A stretch of 64,000 nucleotides of DNA from Corynebacterium simulans (GTDB lineage: Bacteria; Actinomycetota; Actinomycetes; Mycobacteriales; Mycobacteriaceae): positions 1,240,001-1,304,000 of the forward strand of contig NZ_CP014634.1 in the NCBI RefSeq assembly GCF_001586215.1. The letters run 5' to 3'. The translations under genes were made by a program, and so were the position numbers. Below the pieces are notes generated by a model. That model did not search any database and was not told the DNA's origin. It saw only the letters and a program-made list of their open reading frames with translations. Shown piece after piece: positions 44,318-54,404 of the stretch (position 1 is the stretch's first letter; every line of letters begins with the position of its first letter).

Positions 44318-44766
44318 TAATCTCCCTTAAAGATGAAGATGCGCTGAATGGCAAAGTTGGTTACCGTAGCCACACCCTGCGCGATGACAAACGCGATGGT
44401 GTCTTTGACTGCTCCCTCAAAGCCCATAGAAATCAGCGGCTCGTTGAGCACCCAGTACAGGAAGTTCTGTACCGCAAAGGTCGAGGCATACAACGCCGCC
44501 ACGGCACCCGCAGTGCGGCCGGAGACCTGCGCGCCGAAAGTCCAACGCGCATTGGCAACGTACGCTGCGATGGTGCCAAAGACCCAACCGATTGCCTTTG
44601 CCGCAGAACGGTGCAGGCCAAAATGGGTCAGCAACAAAGTAAGTCCGTAGTCAATTGCCGCTGTGAACACACCCACGAATACGAAACGGAAAAGCTGCGT
44701 CGCCAGCGAGGTGCGGCGCACCTCGACGTCGCGGGGCGCCGCGTCAGAAGGATTTTTATCAGTCAC
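44317..44766 (-). CDS. GtrA-family membrane protein (first copy)
   Basis: 149 residues: FVFVGVFTAAIDYGLTLLL, NARWTFGA, FAIQRIFIFKGD. It shares the four-helix GtrA plan with its neighbour but is clearly diverged, so the tandem pair may form a hetero-oligomer (inference). Confidence 0.88.
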   Translation of the reverse strand: MTDKNPSDAAPRDVEVRRTSLATQLFRFVFVGVFTAAIDYGLTLLLTHFGLHRSAAKAIGWVFGTIAAYVANARWTFGAQVSGRTAGAVAALYASTFAVQNFLYWVLNEPLISMGFEGAVKDTIAFVIAQGVATVTNFAIQRIFIFKGD

Positions 44767-44777
44767 GGCTAAAAAGC

Positions 44778-45668
44778 CTACCTGCGCAGTAGGGCACGGT
44801 AAATGTCAAGACGATCCACCGGCGCTAGTGCCTCATCCCCATAGGCGCCCACGCTTGCAAGCACAGAAAGCGAAGCGCTACACAACTCGCGTATTTCCTC
44901 ACCCGTTAAGAGCTTGCCTTCATCAGAGACCCAACCCAAGGCATCCATCGTGGACTCTGCCACGGAATTGCTAAGCTCCCGCCCGCCCATGCAGGTCAGC
45001 GCTAAGACCATGGACCAAAACGAATCCTGGCCTTCTGCGGTAACTTCCCGCGGCAAAGAATCTAAGACCGAAGAAGGCGCGTTTGAATCGCTGCGCTCTA
45101 GATCGAGTGCCTGCAGCAGCGGCACGAAATCGAAAAGCTTGCTGCGCTGGATGAGCGCGCGCACCGGCGGGGCCACGATGTTGAGTACTTCATCGATGGT
45201 CTCCTGACCAGTTAATTGCGCATTGATGGCGGTAAGATCGAAAGGTTGCGTGAAGGCGCCCGATCCGCCTACACACAATGATTCAGGGGTACCAGAATCG
45301 CGCGGGTAAATGTCAACCGCAACCAGGCTAAAGTCCCACAACCCCCAGGCATAGTCCAGCTGCACGCCCTCACGCCACAAAAACTCGGAGACTTGATGCT
45401 TGGGATCGATGCGGGCCCCGCGGGCTTCATGGTGTTCAAAGAAGTGCCACGGCGAATCTTCATCGGGGAGCCCGAAGCAGACTTCGAGCACGTGGTGGAG
45501 TTGCTCAAAGGTAAGGGCGTCAGAAAACCCGATTTGGCGGTGGACTTCGACGTCCGCGCTCACGTTGGAAACCTGGCAGATGACGGTGAGAGGCTCGCGG
45601 CGCAGGGTCACGACAGAGTTGTCACGCTTGGCGCGTGCCGTACTCAAATCTGTGACCCCGAGGCTCAT
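44778..45668 (-). CDS. Hypothetical protein with a pRiA4b ORF-3-like N-terminal region
   Basis: 296 residues, soluble. Residues about 30-150 (VEVHRQIGFSDALTFEQLHHVLEVCFGL, LDYAWGLWDFSLVAVDI, CVGGSGAF) faintly resemble the pRiA4b ORF-3-like domain; the rest is helical and unassigned. I start at ATG 45668, 7 nt after TATGGT (leaderless type). It is followed 11 nt later by the two GtrA genes, so the three form an operon beside the cell-wall genes. The function is unknown. Confidence 0.7.
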   Translation of the reverse strand: MSLGVTDLSTARAKRDNSVVTLRREPLTVICQVSNVSADVEVHRQIGFSDALTFEQLHHVLEVCFGLPDEDSPWHFFEHHEARGARIDPKHQVSEFLWREGVQLDYAWGLWDFSLVAVDIYPRDSGTPESLCVGGSGAFTQPFDLTAINAQLTGQETIDEVLNIVAPPVRALIQRSKLFDFVPLLQALDLERSDSNAPSSVLDSLPREVTAEGQDSFWSMVLALTCMGGRELSNSVAESTMDALGWVSDEGKLLTGEEIRELCSASLSVLASVGAYGDEALAPVDRLDIYRALLRR

Positions 45669-45723
45669 GAGCCCCACCATACGCAAAGTTGCGGGTCAAA
45701 GTTGTCGAGGCAAGCGCGTGAAG

Positions 45724-46188
45724 CTATGCCGCGCGCTTGGCGATGTCGCGTGCTTCCAGCTCGCTCACCACAAAAAGCAGGCCCGCGCCGATGGCCCCCA
45801 GAGTGGTCCATGGCTTCTGCACACCGCGCTTGCGCAGGGGCTTGACCATGGCCTGCGCAACCTTGACGTTGATGAAACCACCGGCGATGAGCACCAGTAC
45901 TACGGCAACAAATGCTGCCCAGGCCTTCACGTCCATCTCTTGTTCTTGTGCCTGCACCGGCTGCTGTTCTTCCTGCTCGCGCTGTGCATTGGTCACCGCA
46001 ACCAGCGCGCCGAAGCCCAGAAACGAGCCGATATAAGCGGCGACGAGTGCCTTCTTGTTCTTGATCCAATCTGGATAGGAGGTCATAAGGCCCAAAGCCA
46101 GCGATTGCGTTATGCGGCCAGCCAGGGTGTCATCGAGTGCGTAGCGGTCGACGCGCTCGGTTTCTTGTGCGGAGTCTTGCTCAGTCAT
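45724..46188 (-). CDS. Hypothetical two-helix membrane protein
   Basis: 154 residues. An acidic N-terminus (TEQDSAQETERVDRY) precedes helices at about 47-67 and 88-108 and a third weaker hydrophobic segment near 126-142. No family is recognised. The start ATG 46188 has TAAAGT at 46196-46201, 7 nt upstream. It is divergent from the 92-residue gene. Confidence 0.7.
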   Translation of the reverse strand: MTEQDSAQETERVDRYALDDTLAGRITQSLALGLMTSYPDWIKNKKALVAAYIGSFLGFGALVAVTNAQREQEEQQPVQAQEQEMDVKAWAAFVAVVLVLIAGGFINVKVAQAMVKPLRKRGVQKPWTTLGAIGAGLLFVVSELEARDIAKRAA

Positions 46189-46222
46189 GGGGATTACTTT
46201 ATGCGGCACTAAGCTAAAGCGC

Positions 46223-46501
46223 ATGTACTCCTCCAAGAAAGAGCACCTCACCCCTGCCCAGCGCGCAGCCCAAGACGAACGCGCTGAAGACGACAAGTAC
46301 AACGGCCACTTCCTGGCCACCGAGCACACCAATCTCCCGCTCGATGGATTTATGACGCGCCTTATGGCTGAGGAGCTGCCCATCCTCGATTCCACTTCGC
46401 GCCGTCGGGTCTATGAGATTCTGCGTTCCTACAAGGGCCCGGAGATTACCTCCCAGGAGCAGCTCCCAGCAGAGATCCGCGAGCTCATGGATCTGTATTA
46501 G
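46223..46501 (+). CDS. Hypothetical soluble protein (92 aa)
   Basis: A charged protein (SSKKEHLTPAQRAAQDERAEDDKYNGHFL; LPAEIRELMDLY). I recognise no family. The start ATG 46223 is set by TAAGCT at 46210-46215, 7 nt upstream, without a ribosome-binding site. It precedes dprE1 by 144 nt. Confidence 0.7.
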   Translation: MYSSKKEHLTPAQRAAQDERAEDDKYNGHFLATEHTNLPLDGFMTRLMAEELPILDSTSRRRVYEILRSYKGPEITSQEQLPAEIRELMDLY

Positions 46502-46645
46502 ATCTGGATTAGGACGCCAAATCAACACATTCGGGCCCTGCCGATGCCCGAACATGTTCCAAATATCACTAACGTCACGCACGTCACGTGTCCGTGTTGG
46601 TGAGTAGGCTAGGAACGACATATCACGTCGAGTAAAGAGTAAAAG

Positions 46646-48061
46646 ATGGAACTACATACCACCGAAAAGTCCCTGCACGGCTGGGGCCGCACCGCGCCGA
46701 CGACTGCCCACGTACTGTCCACCGAAGACGTCGAGGTCATCAAGAAGGCCGTCGCCCAGGTTGCAGAAGATAACTCCGACAAACCAGCACACCTGCGCCG
46801 CGGCGTCATCGCCCGCGGCATGGGCCGTTCCTACGGTGACCCTGCCCAAAACGGCGGCGGCCTGGTCATCGACATGCAGCCGCTGAACAAGATCCACTCC
46901 ATCGATCCGGAAACCGCAATCGTCGACGTAGACGGTGGCGTAACCCTGGATCAGCTGATGAAGGCCGCCCTACCATATGGCCTATGGGTCCCGGTTCTGC
47001 CAGGCACCCGCCAGGTCACCATCGGCGGCGCAATCGGCCCGGATATCCACGGCAAGAACCACCACTCTGCTGGTTCCTTTGGCAACCACGTCACCTCCAT
47101 GGAGCTGCTCGTGGCAGACGGCCGCGTACTCCACTTGGAACCTAACGGTTCCAAGGATGATCCAGACGGAGAGCTCTTCTGGGCCACCGTCGGCGGCATG
47201 GGCCTGACCGGCATCATCCTGCGCGCGCAGATCCGCATGACCAAGACCGAGACCGCCTACTTCATCGCGGACACTGACCGCACCGAGAACCTGGATGAGA
47301 CCGTAGCCTTCCACTCGGATGGCTCCGAGCACAACTACACCTACTCCTCTGCTTGGTTCGACGTCATCTCCCCAGAGCCAAAGCTCGGCCGCTCCACCAT
47401 CTCCCGCGGCAGCCTGGCCACCCTGGCGCAGCTCGAAGAGCTCGCACCAAAGCTGGCGAAGGATCCGCTGAAGTTCAACGCTCCACAGCTGATGACGGTG
47501 CCGGATATCTTCCCGAACTTCACCATGAACAAGCTCTCCCTGATGGCCATCGGCGAGGCTTACTACCTCATGGGCGCACCGGCTCGTAACAAGATCAAGA
47601 ACCTGACGCAGTTCTACCAACCGCTGGATCTCATCGGCGAGTGGAACCGCGGCTACGGTTCCAACGGCTTCCTGCAGTACCAGTTCGTGGTACCGACCGA
47701 GGCAGTTGAGCCTTTCAAGGAGATCATCCGTGACATGCAAAAGTCCGGCCACTACTCCGCACTGAACGTGTTCAAGCTCTTCGGCCCAGGCAACAAGGCT
47801 CCGCTGTCCTACCCAATGCCGGGTTGGAACGTTTGCGTGGACTTCCCAATCAAGCCGGGTCTCGGTGCTTTCCTCGATGATCTGGACAAGCGCGTCATGG
47901 AATTCGGCGGCCGCCTCTACCTGGCCAAGGAGTCCCGCACCTCTGCGGAGAACTTCCACAAGATGTACCCGGGCATGGAGGGCTGGCTTGCCACCCGCAA
48001 CGCCATCGACCCAACCGGCGTCTTCGCATCCGACATGTCCCGCCGCCTCGAGCTGCGCTAA
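46646..48061 (+). CDS. dprE1: Decaprenylphospho-beta-D-ribofuranose 2-oxidase
   Basis: 471 residues, FAD-dependent. The FAD domain has [46 protein letters not shown] and GGMGLTGI; the substrate domain ends [12 protein letters not shown], with Cys397 at the place of the benzothiazinone-target cysteine of M. tuberculosis (Cys387). It oxidises decaprenyl-phosphoribose, the first step of DPA synthesis. dprE2 follows after 48 nt. Confidence 0.96.
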   Translation: MELHTTEKSLHGWGRTAPTTAHVLSTEDVEVIKKAVAQVAEDNSDKPAHLRRGVIARGMGRSYGDPAQNGGGLVIDMQPLNKIHSIDPETAIVDVDGGVTLDQLMKAALPYGLWVPVLPGTRQVTIGGAIGPDIHGKNHHSAGSFGNHVTSMELLVADGRVLHLEPNGSKDDPDGELFWATVGGMGLTGIILRAQIRMTKTETAYFIADTDRTENLDETVAFHSDGSEHNYTYSSAWFDVISPEPKLGRSTISRGSLATLAQLEELAPKLAKDPLKFNAPQLMTVPDIFPNFTMNKLSLMAIGEAYYLMGAPARNKIKNLTQFYQPLDLIGEWNRGYGSNGFLQYQFVVPTEAVEPFKEIIRDMQKSGHYSALNVFKLFGPGNKAPLSYPMPGWNVCVDFPIKPGLGAFLDDLDKRVMEFGGRLYLAKESRTSAENFHKMYPGMEGWLATRNAIDPTGVFASDMSRRLELR

Positions 48062-48109
48062 ACGTCCGCACCGAACACAACGCAGAAGATCTTTTAAGGA
48101 ATAACCCAC

Positions 48110-48868
48110 ATGCTCAATGCAGTAGGCCAAGCACAACACATCCTTCTCCTTGGCGGCACCTCCGAAATCGGCCTCGGCATCGTCGAGGAATTCTTGAAGC
48201 GTGGCCCGGCCAAGGTCACCCTCGCTGCCCGCGCACAGTCCCCGCGCATCGCCGATGCCACCGCCGCTTTGACCTCCCGCGGTGCTGACGTCGAGGTCAT
48301 CGACTTTGACGCAACTGACTTCGAGGCCCACCCGGACGTCGTCAAGCAGGCATGGAACCGCGGCGACGTCGACGTTGCCATCGTCGCCTTCGGTACCCTG
48401 GGTGACCAGGAAGAACTCTGGCAGGACCAGGCCAAGGCCGTCGCTTCCGCACAGACCAACTTCACCGCCCCGGTCTCCCTGGGCGTGCTGTTGGGCCAGA
48501 AGTTCAAGGAGCAGGGCCACGGCACCATCGTCGCCATGTCCTCCGTAGCGGGTATGCGCGTGCGCCGCTCCAACTTTGTCTACGGCGCTTCCAAGGCCGG
48601 CGTGGATGGCTTCTTCATCAACCTGGGTGAGGCACTGCGCGGCTCCGGCGCCAACGTCCTCGTGGTTCGTCCTGGCCAGGTGCGCACCAAGATGTCCGCG
48701 AACGCTGGCGAGGCACCGCTGACCGTCAACGTTGACGATGTTGCCAAGGCCACCGTCAAGGCAATCTTGAACGGCACGCAGTCCATCTACGTACACCCAC
48801 TGTTCGAGTACGTCTCCTTGGCCTTCAAGTTCATCCCACAATCCATCTTCCGAAAGCTGCCTTTCTAA
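48110..48868 (+). CDS. dprE2: Decaprenylphospho-2-keto-erythropentose reductase
   Basis: A 252-residue short-chain dehydrogenase: cofactor loop GGTSEIGLGI (15-24), catalytic Ser in MSSVAGM and YGASK near residue 158. It reduces the DprE1 product to decaprenyl-phosphoarabinose. TTTTAAGGAATAACCCAC provides an AAGGA site before the ATG. Confidence 0.95.
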   Translation: MLNAVGQAQHILLLGGTSEIGLGIVEEFLKRGPAKVTLAARAQSPRIADATAALTSRGADVEVIDFDATDFEAHPDVVKQAWNRGDVDVAIVAFGTLGDQEELWQDQAKAVASAQTNFTAPVSLGVLLGQKFKEQGHGTIVAMSSVAGMRVRRSNFVYGASKAGVDGFFINLGEALRGSGANVLVVRPGQVRTKMSANAGEAPLTVNVDDVAKATVKAILNGTQSIYVHPLFEYVSLAFKFIPQSIFRKLPF

Positions 48869-48905
48869 TTCCAGCAATCATCCCGAATGTGGGAAACTAG
48901 TGTGC

Positions 48906-50876
48906 ATGACTAGCCCAGCAACCATGCACTCCATGCACACTGAACACACCCGTGCCACGGATTACAACGCCGACGAGCTTTCAACTAAGTCGGCTCTGCT
49001 GGGCATAGCGGCGGCTGCCCTTGGCGGGGCGGTCGTCGCTCTCCTCGGTTTTTATGTCTTCAAGACGGTCTCCCTGCCGGCTTTTAGTACCTCCATGGTC
49101 ACCCGTGCGCTGTGCACGGTCGGCATTGTTTTGACCCTCTTGCTGGTCGGCGTGCTCTGCGTGAAGTGGATTTATGACACCCACCGTCCTGCTTTCACGC
49201 GGCCTAAGTGGCGCACGTGGCTGACCTACGCGGCGTGCTATCTCTCGCCTGCCTTGCTAGTGCTTTCTGCCATCGGTCTGCCGCTTTCCGCCTCCAAGCT
49301 GTGGCTGGACGGTGTGCAGGTGGACCAGGTCTTCCGCACCCAGTTCCTGACCCGCACCACGGATCAGATGGGCTACGCCGACATGAACTACGAGGGCCTT
49401 CCCACCTTCTACCCCATGGGCTGGTTCTGGCTCGGCGGCCGCGTGGCCAACCTTTTGCACATGCCTGGTTGGGAGGTCTTCCAGCCGTGGGCGCTGATTT
49501 CCATCTCGATGTGTGGCTGCCTGCTCGTTCCGCTCTGGCAGCGCTTGGTGGGCTCGCTTCCAGTTGCCACCGCAATCGCGCTCGTGACCACCGCCGTCAC
49601 GCTCACAGTCAACGCTGAGGAGCCTTATTCCGCGGTCATCGCCATGGGCGTTCCGGCAGTAGCCGTGCTGGCTGCCCGTGCCTTCAACGGCTCCTGGCTT
49701 TCTACCTTGGGCATGGCCCTGTACCTGGGTTTCTCCGCCTGTTTCTACACCTTGTTCACCGGCGCCATCGCACTGACCGTGGTCTCGTTGGTTGCTATCG
49801 TCACCGCAATCTACGAGCGCTCCCTGCGCCCCCTCGTACACCTGGTGGTCATCGGCGTCGGCTCGCTGGCCATCGCCGCCATTGCCTGGACGCCTTATCT
49901 GCTCGCCACCCTCCGCGCAGAGGCGCCACTGGAGTCCGCCGCTCAGCATTACCTGCCGGAGGAAGGAACCCAAATTCCGGTGCCTTTCCTCTCCTTCAGC
50001 ATCATCGGCGCGCTCTGCCTCATCGGCCTTATCTACATGGCCATGCGCCTGGAAGACGCCGCAGTACGCGCCCTTGTCATCGCCACCTTGGGTACCTACC
50101 TCTGGGTCGTGATGTCCATGGTGGTCACCCTGGCCGGCTCCACCCTGCTGGGCTTCCGCTTGGAGAGCATCATCGTGCTGCTTTTCGCCACCGCCGGCGT
50201 TCTTTGTCTGGCAGAAATCCGCCTGCTGGGCATTCCCACGTTGTACCCGGCGCGCTTTAGTGAGACCACCAACAAGCGCATCACCGCGGTGTTCGCCGTC
50301 TTCTTGGTATTCGGCGGAATCTACTACGCGCAGCACATCCCGGAAGCCAACGAGGATGCCCTCGACCACGCTTATACCGATACCGACGGCAACGGCGAGC
50401 GCGCCGACCGCTTTGCCAGCGATTCCTCTCAGGACTACCTGAAGATCCGTGAGTTCATCGACTCCCACGGCTACGCGCCGAATGCGACCACGGTCATGAC
50501 GGACGAGAAGCTGTTTATGGCTTATCACCCATACTGGGGTTTCAACGCCTTTACCAGCCACTACGCCAACCCGCTGGGTGAGTTCAGCGCCCGCAACGCG
50601 CAGATCGAAGCCTGGGGCAAGGACTCCTGGGAGCAAACGCCAGCCGAGTTCCAGAAGGCGCTCGATTCCGCGAAGTGGAATGGTCCCGATGTTGTCATCT
50701 TCCGCGGCAGCCTCGAAGAGCCGGGCGATGGCTTCAAGATCCACCTGGCTGAGGATATCTACCCCAACCAGCCCAACGTGCGTTACCGTGCGGTCTTCTT
50801 CAACCCAGATGTCTTCGAGGAAGGCTGGGATACCAAGCAGGTTGGCCCATTCGTGGTGGCGGTGCGTTCTCACTAA
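48906..50876 (+). CDS. aftA: Galactan arabinofuranosyltransferase AftA
   Basis: About 656 residues: at least 11 membrane helices, then a periplasmic C-terminal domain from about residue 465. It is of the GT-C type, using DPA to put the first arabinose on galactan. The outer-loop acidic pair (QVDQVFRTQFL) and position between dprE2 and emb support AftA. The start is ATG 48906 (or GTG 48900). Confidence 0.9.
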   Translation: MTSPATMHSMHTEHTRATDYNADELSTKSALLGIAAAALGGAVVALLGFYVFKTVSLPAFSTSMVTRALCTVGIVLTLLLVGVLCVKWIYDTHRPAFTRPKWRTWLTYAACYLSPALLVLSAIGLPLSASKLWLDGVQVDQVFRTQFLTRTTDQMGYADMNYEGLPTFYPMGWFWLGGRVANLLHMPGWEVFQPWALISISMCGCLLVPLWQRLVGSLPVATAIALVTTAVTLTVNAEEPYSAVIAMGVPAVAVLAARAFNGSWLSTLGMALYLGFSACFYTLFTGAIALTVVSLVAIVTAIYERSLRPLVHLVVIGVGSLAIAAIAWTPYLLATLRAEAPLESAAQHYLPEEGTQIPVPFLSFSIIGALCLIGLIYMAMRLEDAAVRALVIATLGTYLWVVMSMVVTLAGSTLLGFRLESIIVLLFATAGVLCLAEIRLLGIPTLYPARFSETTNKRITAVFAVFLVFGGIYYAQHIPEANEDALDHAYTDTDGNGERADRFASDSSQDYLKIREFIDSHGYAPNATTVMTDEKLFMAYHPYWGFNAFTSHYANPLGEFSARNAQIEAWGKDSWEQTPAEFQKALDSAKWNGPDVVIFRGSLEEPGDGFKIHLAEDIYPNQPNVRYRAVFFNPDVFEEGWDTKQVGPFVVAVRSH

Positions 50877-50906
50877 CTCTAGGGGCCGTGCCGTAAACTG
50901 ATCGCC

Positions 50907-53900
50907 GTGTCAGTTAGCCTTCCTAGTACCGAAAATACCCGCTTAGCCATAGCGGACGCCCCGCGTTCGCTGCGGCTAACCGCCATTATTGCCGGCCTGA
51001 TTGGCTTCATTTGTTTTGTAGCGACCCCGCTACTTCCGGTGAACCAAACTCAGTCCTCTTTTGATTGGCCGCAGAATAACTCGCTGCAGTCCATAAACGC
51101 CCCGCTGATTTCGGTGGCGCCGGAGGACATCAAGGCCGAGATCCCACTGAGCGCCGCAGACCAGCTCCATAATGATCAGGACCTGCTCTACGGCACCATC
51201 CCGCCGGAATCCACCAAGGCCTCCAACCGCGGCATGTTCGTCCGCGTGAGCGACCAAGGCCTGTCCGTCGTCTCCTTGGACGAGGTGCTGCTTGCCCTTA
51301 CCCCCAAGGAAGTAGCCGCACTGCCTGACGACGCCGTGCTCAAGATCGACTCCTCCGGCTCCGGCACCACGGTCAGCGTGGATAAGCATTCCGAAACCAC
51401 GAAGGACGACGTTCGTCCGCAGGTCACCGGCGTCTACACCGAGCTAGAAGATAAGGATGCCGCACAGCTTGTCGACGAAGGGCTAAACGTCCACGTCGAT
51501 ATCAACTCGCGCTTTACCTCCTCGCCTTCTTTGCTAAAGAAGATTGCGATGTGGCTGGGCGTGGCCATGACCATCCTGAGCCTTTTCTGCCTGTGGCGCA
51601 TTGACCGTCTAGACGGGCACAAGCTGGGCTTTATGCCTGCCACCTGGAAGCAGATCCGCCCGCTCGACGGCGTGGTTGCTGCCGTCCTCGTCTTCTGGCA
51701 TATCTTCGGCGCAAATACCTCGGATGACGGCTTCATCCTGACGATGAGCCGCGTTTCCGGTCACGCCTCCTATATGGCGAACTACTACCGCTGGTACGGC
51801 GTTCCCGAGGCCCCGTTCGGCTCCCCGTATTACGACCTCGTGGCATTCCTGTCCGAGATTTCCAGCACTTCCGTGTTCGTGCGCCTGCCCGCCCTGCTTT
51901 CCGCATTCATCGTCTGGTTCATCCTCTCGCGCGAAATCTTGCCGCGCTTTGGTGACTTGGTGAATAAGCGCCGCGTGGCGCACTGGACCGCCGCCTTCAT
52001 GTTCTTGGCATTCTGGCTGCCATATAACAACGGCACCCGCCCAGAGCCGATCGTGGCTCTCGGTGTCATGGTGACCTGGGCTTCCTTCGAGCGCTCTATT
52101 GCCACCCGCCGCCTACTGCCAGCAGCCGTGGGCACCATCGCCGCAACCTTGACGCTGGGCGCTGGCCCTACCGGACTCTTCGCCGTCGGCGTGTTCTTGG
52201 TATCACTGCCGAAGCTATTTGCCTTCATGGCCGAGCGCGCCCCGCACGTGGGCTGGCTCGCCATGATTGCGCCTTTCCTCGCTTCCGGCACCGCCATCAT
52301 GGTCGCAGCCTTTGGTGATCAGACGCTGGCTTCGGTCATGGAGTCCACCCGCGTGCGCTCTGAGGTCGGCCCTTCGCTGCCGTGGTACTCGGAGTACGTG
52401 CGCTACACCACGCTCTTCCAGCAGTCCGTGGACGGCTCGATGACCCGCCGCTTCGCCATGTTCACCATGATCTTCTGCTTGGCGCTAATCATCTATGCCT
52501 TCATCAAGGATCGCCGCGTCGTCGGCGCAGCAGTCGGCCCAACCCAGCGCCTGCTGCTCATCGTTGGGCTTAGCACCTTCTTCTTGATGTTCACCCCAAC
52601 CAAGTGGACCCACCACTTCGGTATCTACGCCGGCGTCGCGGGCGTGATTGCGGCATTGGGCGCGGTTGTCCTCTCCCAGATCGCAATGCGCTCGCCACGC
52701 GCGCGCACCTTCGCCCTCGCATCGGTCATCTTCCTGCTGGCTATCTCCATGGCTGGCTGGAATGCCTGGTGGTACGTCTCCTCCTTCGGCATCCCGTGGT
52801 GGGATCGCACGGTTCAGCTCAAGGCCATTGAGGCCAACACCGTGCTGCTGTTTATTGGCTTGGTGGTCCTTGCCGTCGGCGTCGTCCAGGCGATGTTCCA
52901 CAGTTACCGCAAGGCCCAAGCAGAAGAGGAAGGCCGCCTCGAGGAGTTCAAGGTACAGGCCGCCGCCAAAGTCTCGCGCTGGGCAGGCATTATGTCCGCG
53001 CCGCTTGCTTTGGCCTGCGCGCTGATTGTGGCCTTCTCGTGTGCATCCTTCGCTAAGGCTTATGCTTCGCAGCAGGATTCCTACTCCGTGGGCAAGGGCA
53101 ACTTGGCCTCGCTGAAGGGCAACCAGTGCTCGCTTGCCGACGCCACGATGGTAGAGACCAACACCAACGACTCCTTCCTCAGCCCGGTTGAAGGCGAGCT
53201 CAAGGATTCGCTGGAGGACCCAAGCGAAGATTCCTTCGGCTTTGGCCCCGATAACATTCCGGAATCCATCGAGCCGGAGAACCTGAACTCGGCGTCGGTT
53301 GGCGCAATTGCGAATACCTCAACCGAAAAGGCAGAAAATGCTGACTCTGCCGATGCCGCGCAGTCGGAGGAAAACAGCGAAAAGTCCGCCAATGAGCAAA
53401 GCGGCGGCGTGCGTGGGACCAAGGGCGTAAACGGCTCGACCCGTCACTTGCCTTTCAACCTGGATTACAACAAGGTACCGGTGTTGGGCTCCTACGATGA
53501 AAAGCAGCGTTCTACCTCTACCGTGACGACCCAGTGGTACAACTTGCCTGAGGCCAAGGAAAACGCCCCGATTTTGGCTGTTTCTGCGGCGGGCAACATC
53601 TACCACCACGATGTCAATGGCATCGAGCAGGACGGCATGGAGCTCAAGCTGGAGTACGCCACCTACAAGGACGGCAAGGCCACCAACAAGGGCGAAGCAG
53701 AGCTTTCCGACGTCGGCGCTACCCCGAAGTGGCGTAACCTGCGCATCCCGCTGGACAAGCTGCCGTCTGAGGCCAACGTGGTCCGCCTGGTGGCCGTGGA
53801 TGATTCCACTGACGAGGACGAATGGCTCGCCTTCACTCCGCCGCGCGTGCCGGAGCTGGCGACCATCAACTCACAGTTCGATTCGCAGACCCCGGCGTTG

Positions 53901-54272
53901 CTGGACTGGTCTGTGGCTCTGCAGTTCCCATGCCAGCGCACTTTCGACCACTATGCGGGCGTGACGGAGATTCCGGAATACCGCATCCTGCCGGATGCTG
54001 CGGCGCAGACGTCCTTGACTGACTTCCAGTCCTTCTCGGGCGGTGGCGCGATGGCCACGGCTGAGGCAGTCAACTACTCCTACGAGATTCCGAGCTACCT
54101 CAACAATGATTGGGCTCGCGACTGGGGCGCAATCGAAAAGTACGAGCTGCGCACCAACTCCAAGGGCGAGGCACCTGCCGAGGCGAACATCGATCATGAG
54201 ATCGTTTCGCGCTCCGGACTCTGGAAGGAATCCGAGATGAAGATTCGCCCGGAGGGCTCTGAGGAGAAATAA
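50907..54272 (+). CDS. emb: Arabinosyltransferase Emb (single copy)
   Basis: 1121 residues: a first helix (22-43), periplasmic domain (44-210), about 12 further helices, and a large C-terminal periplasmic carbohydrate-binding region from about 735. The DD motif of GT-C enzymes is at 273-274 (ANTSDDGFIL). A Ser/Glu/Ala-rich acidic stretch (about 755-835) interrupts the C-terminal region. It builds arabinan and is the ethambutol target family. GTG start with TAAACT at 50894-50899, 7 nt upstream, so a leaderless promoter of its own is likely. Confidence 0.95.
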   Translation: MSVSLPSTENTRLAIADAPRSLRLTAIIAGLIGFICFVATPLLPVNQTQSSFDWPQNNSLQSINAPLISVAPEDIKAEIPLSAADQLHNDQDLLYGTIPPESTKASNRGMFVRVSDQGLSVVSLDEVLLALTPKEVAALPDDAVLKIDSSGSGTTVSVDKHSETTKDDVRPQVTGVYTELEDKDAAQLVDEGLNVHVDINSRFTSSPSLLKKIAMWLGVAMTILSLFCLWRIDRLDGHKLGFMPATWKQIRPLDGVVAAVLVFWHIFGANTSDDGFILTMSRVSGHASYMANYYRWYGVPEAPFGSPYYDLVAFLSEISSTSVFVRLPALLSAFIVWFILSREILPRFGDLVNKRRVAHWTAAFMFLAFWLPYNNGTRPEPIVALGVMVTWASFERSIATRRLLPAAVGTIAATLTLGAGPTGLFAVGVFLVSLPKLFAFMAERAPHVGWLAMIAPFLASGTAIMVAAFGDQTLASVMESTRVRSEVGPSLPWYSEYVRYTTLFQQSVDGSMTRRFAMFTMIFCLALIIYAFIKDRRVVGAAVGPTQRLLLIVGLSTFFLMFTPTKWTHHFGIYAGVAGVIAALGAVVLSQIAMRSPRARTFALASVIFLLAISMAGWNAWWYVSSFGIPWWDRTVQLKAIEANTVLLFIGLVVLAVGVVQAMFHSYRKAQAEEEGRLEEFKVQAAAKVSRWAGIMSAPLALACALIVAFSCASFAKAYASQQDSYSVGKGNLASLKGNQCSLADATMVETNTNDSFLSPVEGELKDSLEDPSEDSFGFGPDNIPESIEPENLNSASVGAIANTSTEKAENADSADAAQSEENSEKSANEQSGGVRGTKGVNGSTRHLPFNLDYNKVPVLGSYDEKQRSTSTVTTQWYNLPEAKENAPILAVSAAGNIYHHDVNGIEQDGMELKLEYATYKDGKATNKGEAELSDVGATPKWRNLRIPLDKLPSEANVVRLVAVDDSTDEDEWLAFTPPRVPELATINSQFDSQTPALLDWSVALQFPCQRTFDHYAGVTEIPEYRILPDAAAQTSLTDFQSFSGGGAMATAEAVNYSYEIPSYLNNDWARDWGAIEKYELRTNSKGEAPAEANIDHEIVSRSGLWKESEMKIRPEGSEEK

Positions 54273-54283
54273 CGCTGGGTGGC

Positions 54284-54351
54284 ATAGCACCCAGCGTGTA
54301 ATAGCACCCAGCGAGAAATAGGACCCAGCGAGAAATAGGACCCAGCGAGTA
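54284..54351. repeat. Four tandem 17-bp repeats after emb
   Basis: Units start at 54284, 54301, 54318 and 54335 and read ATAGSACCCAGCGAGAA with few changes. The first overlaps the right half of a perfect hairpin (CGCTGGGT/ACCCAGCG, 54273-54296) that begins right after the emb stop. Confidence 0.85.
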
Positions 54352-54354
54352 CGA

Positions 54355-54384
54355 GAGAGGGAGGACCAGGTGGTCCTCCCTCTC
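54355..54384. terminator. Terminator between emb and the PepSY gene
   Basis: Perfect 13-bp arms GAGAGGGAGGACC (54355-54367) and GGTCCTCCCTCTC (54372-54384), followed by CTTACTTTA. It serves emb and possibly the convergent PepSY gene. Confidence 0.85.
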
Positions 54385-54404
54385 CTTACTTTATGGCAAT
54401 CGTT

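Noticed and set aside
46982..48877. A 631-codon open frame on the minus strand opposite dprE1/dprE2
   Set aside because: It lies wholly opposite two well-recognised genes, shows no domain, and arises from the GC-rich codon pattern of the plus strand.
49257..50873. A 538-codon open frame opposite aftA
   Set aside because: Same reason: it is a His/Gly/Gln-rich composition artefact opposite a real gene.
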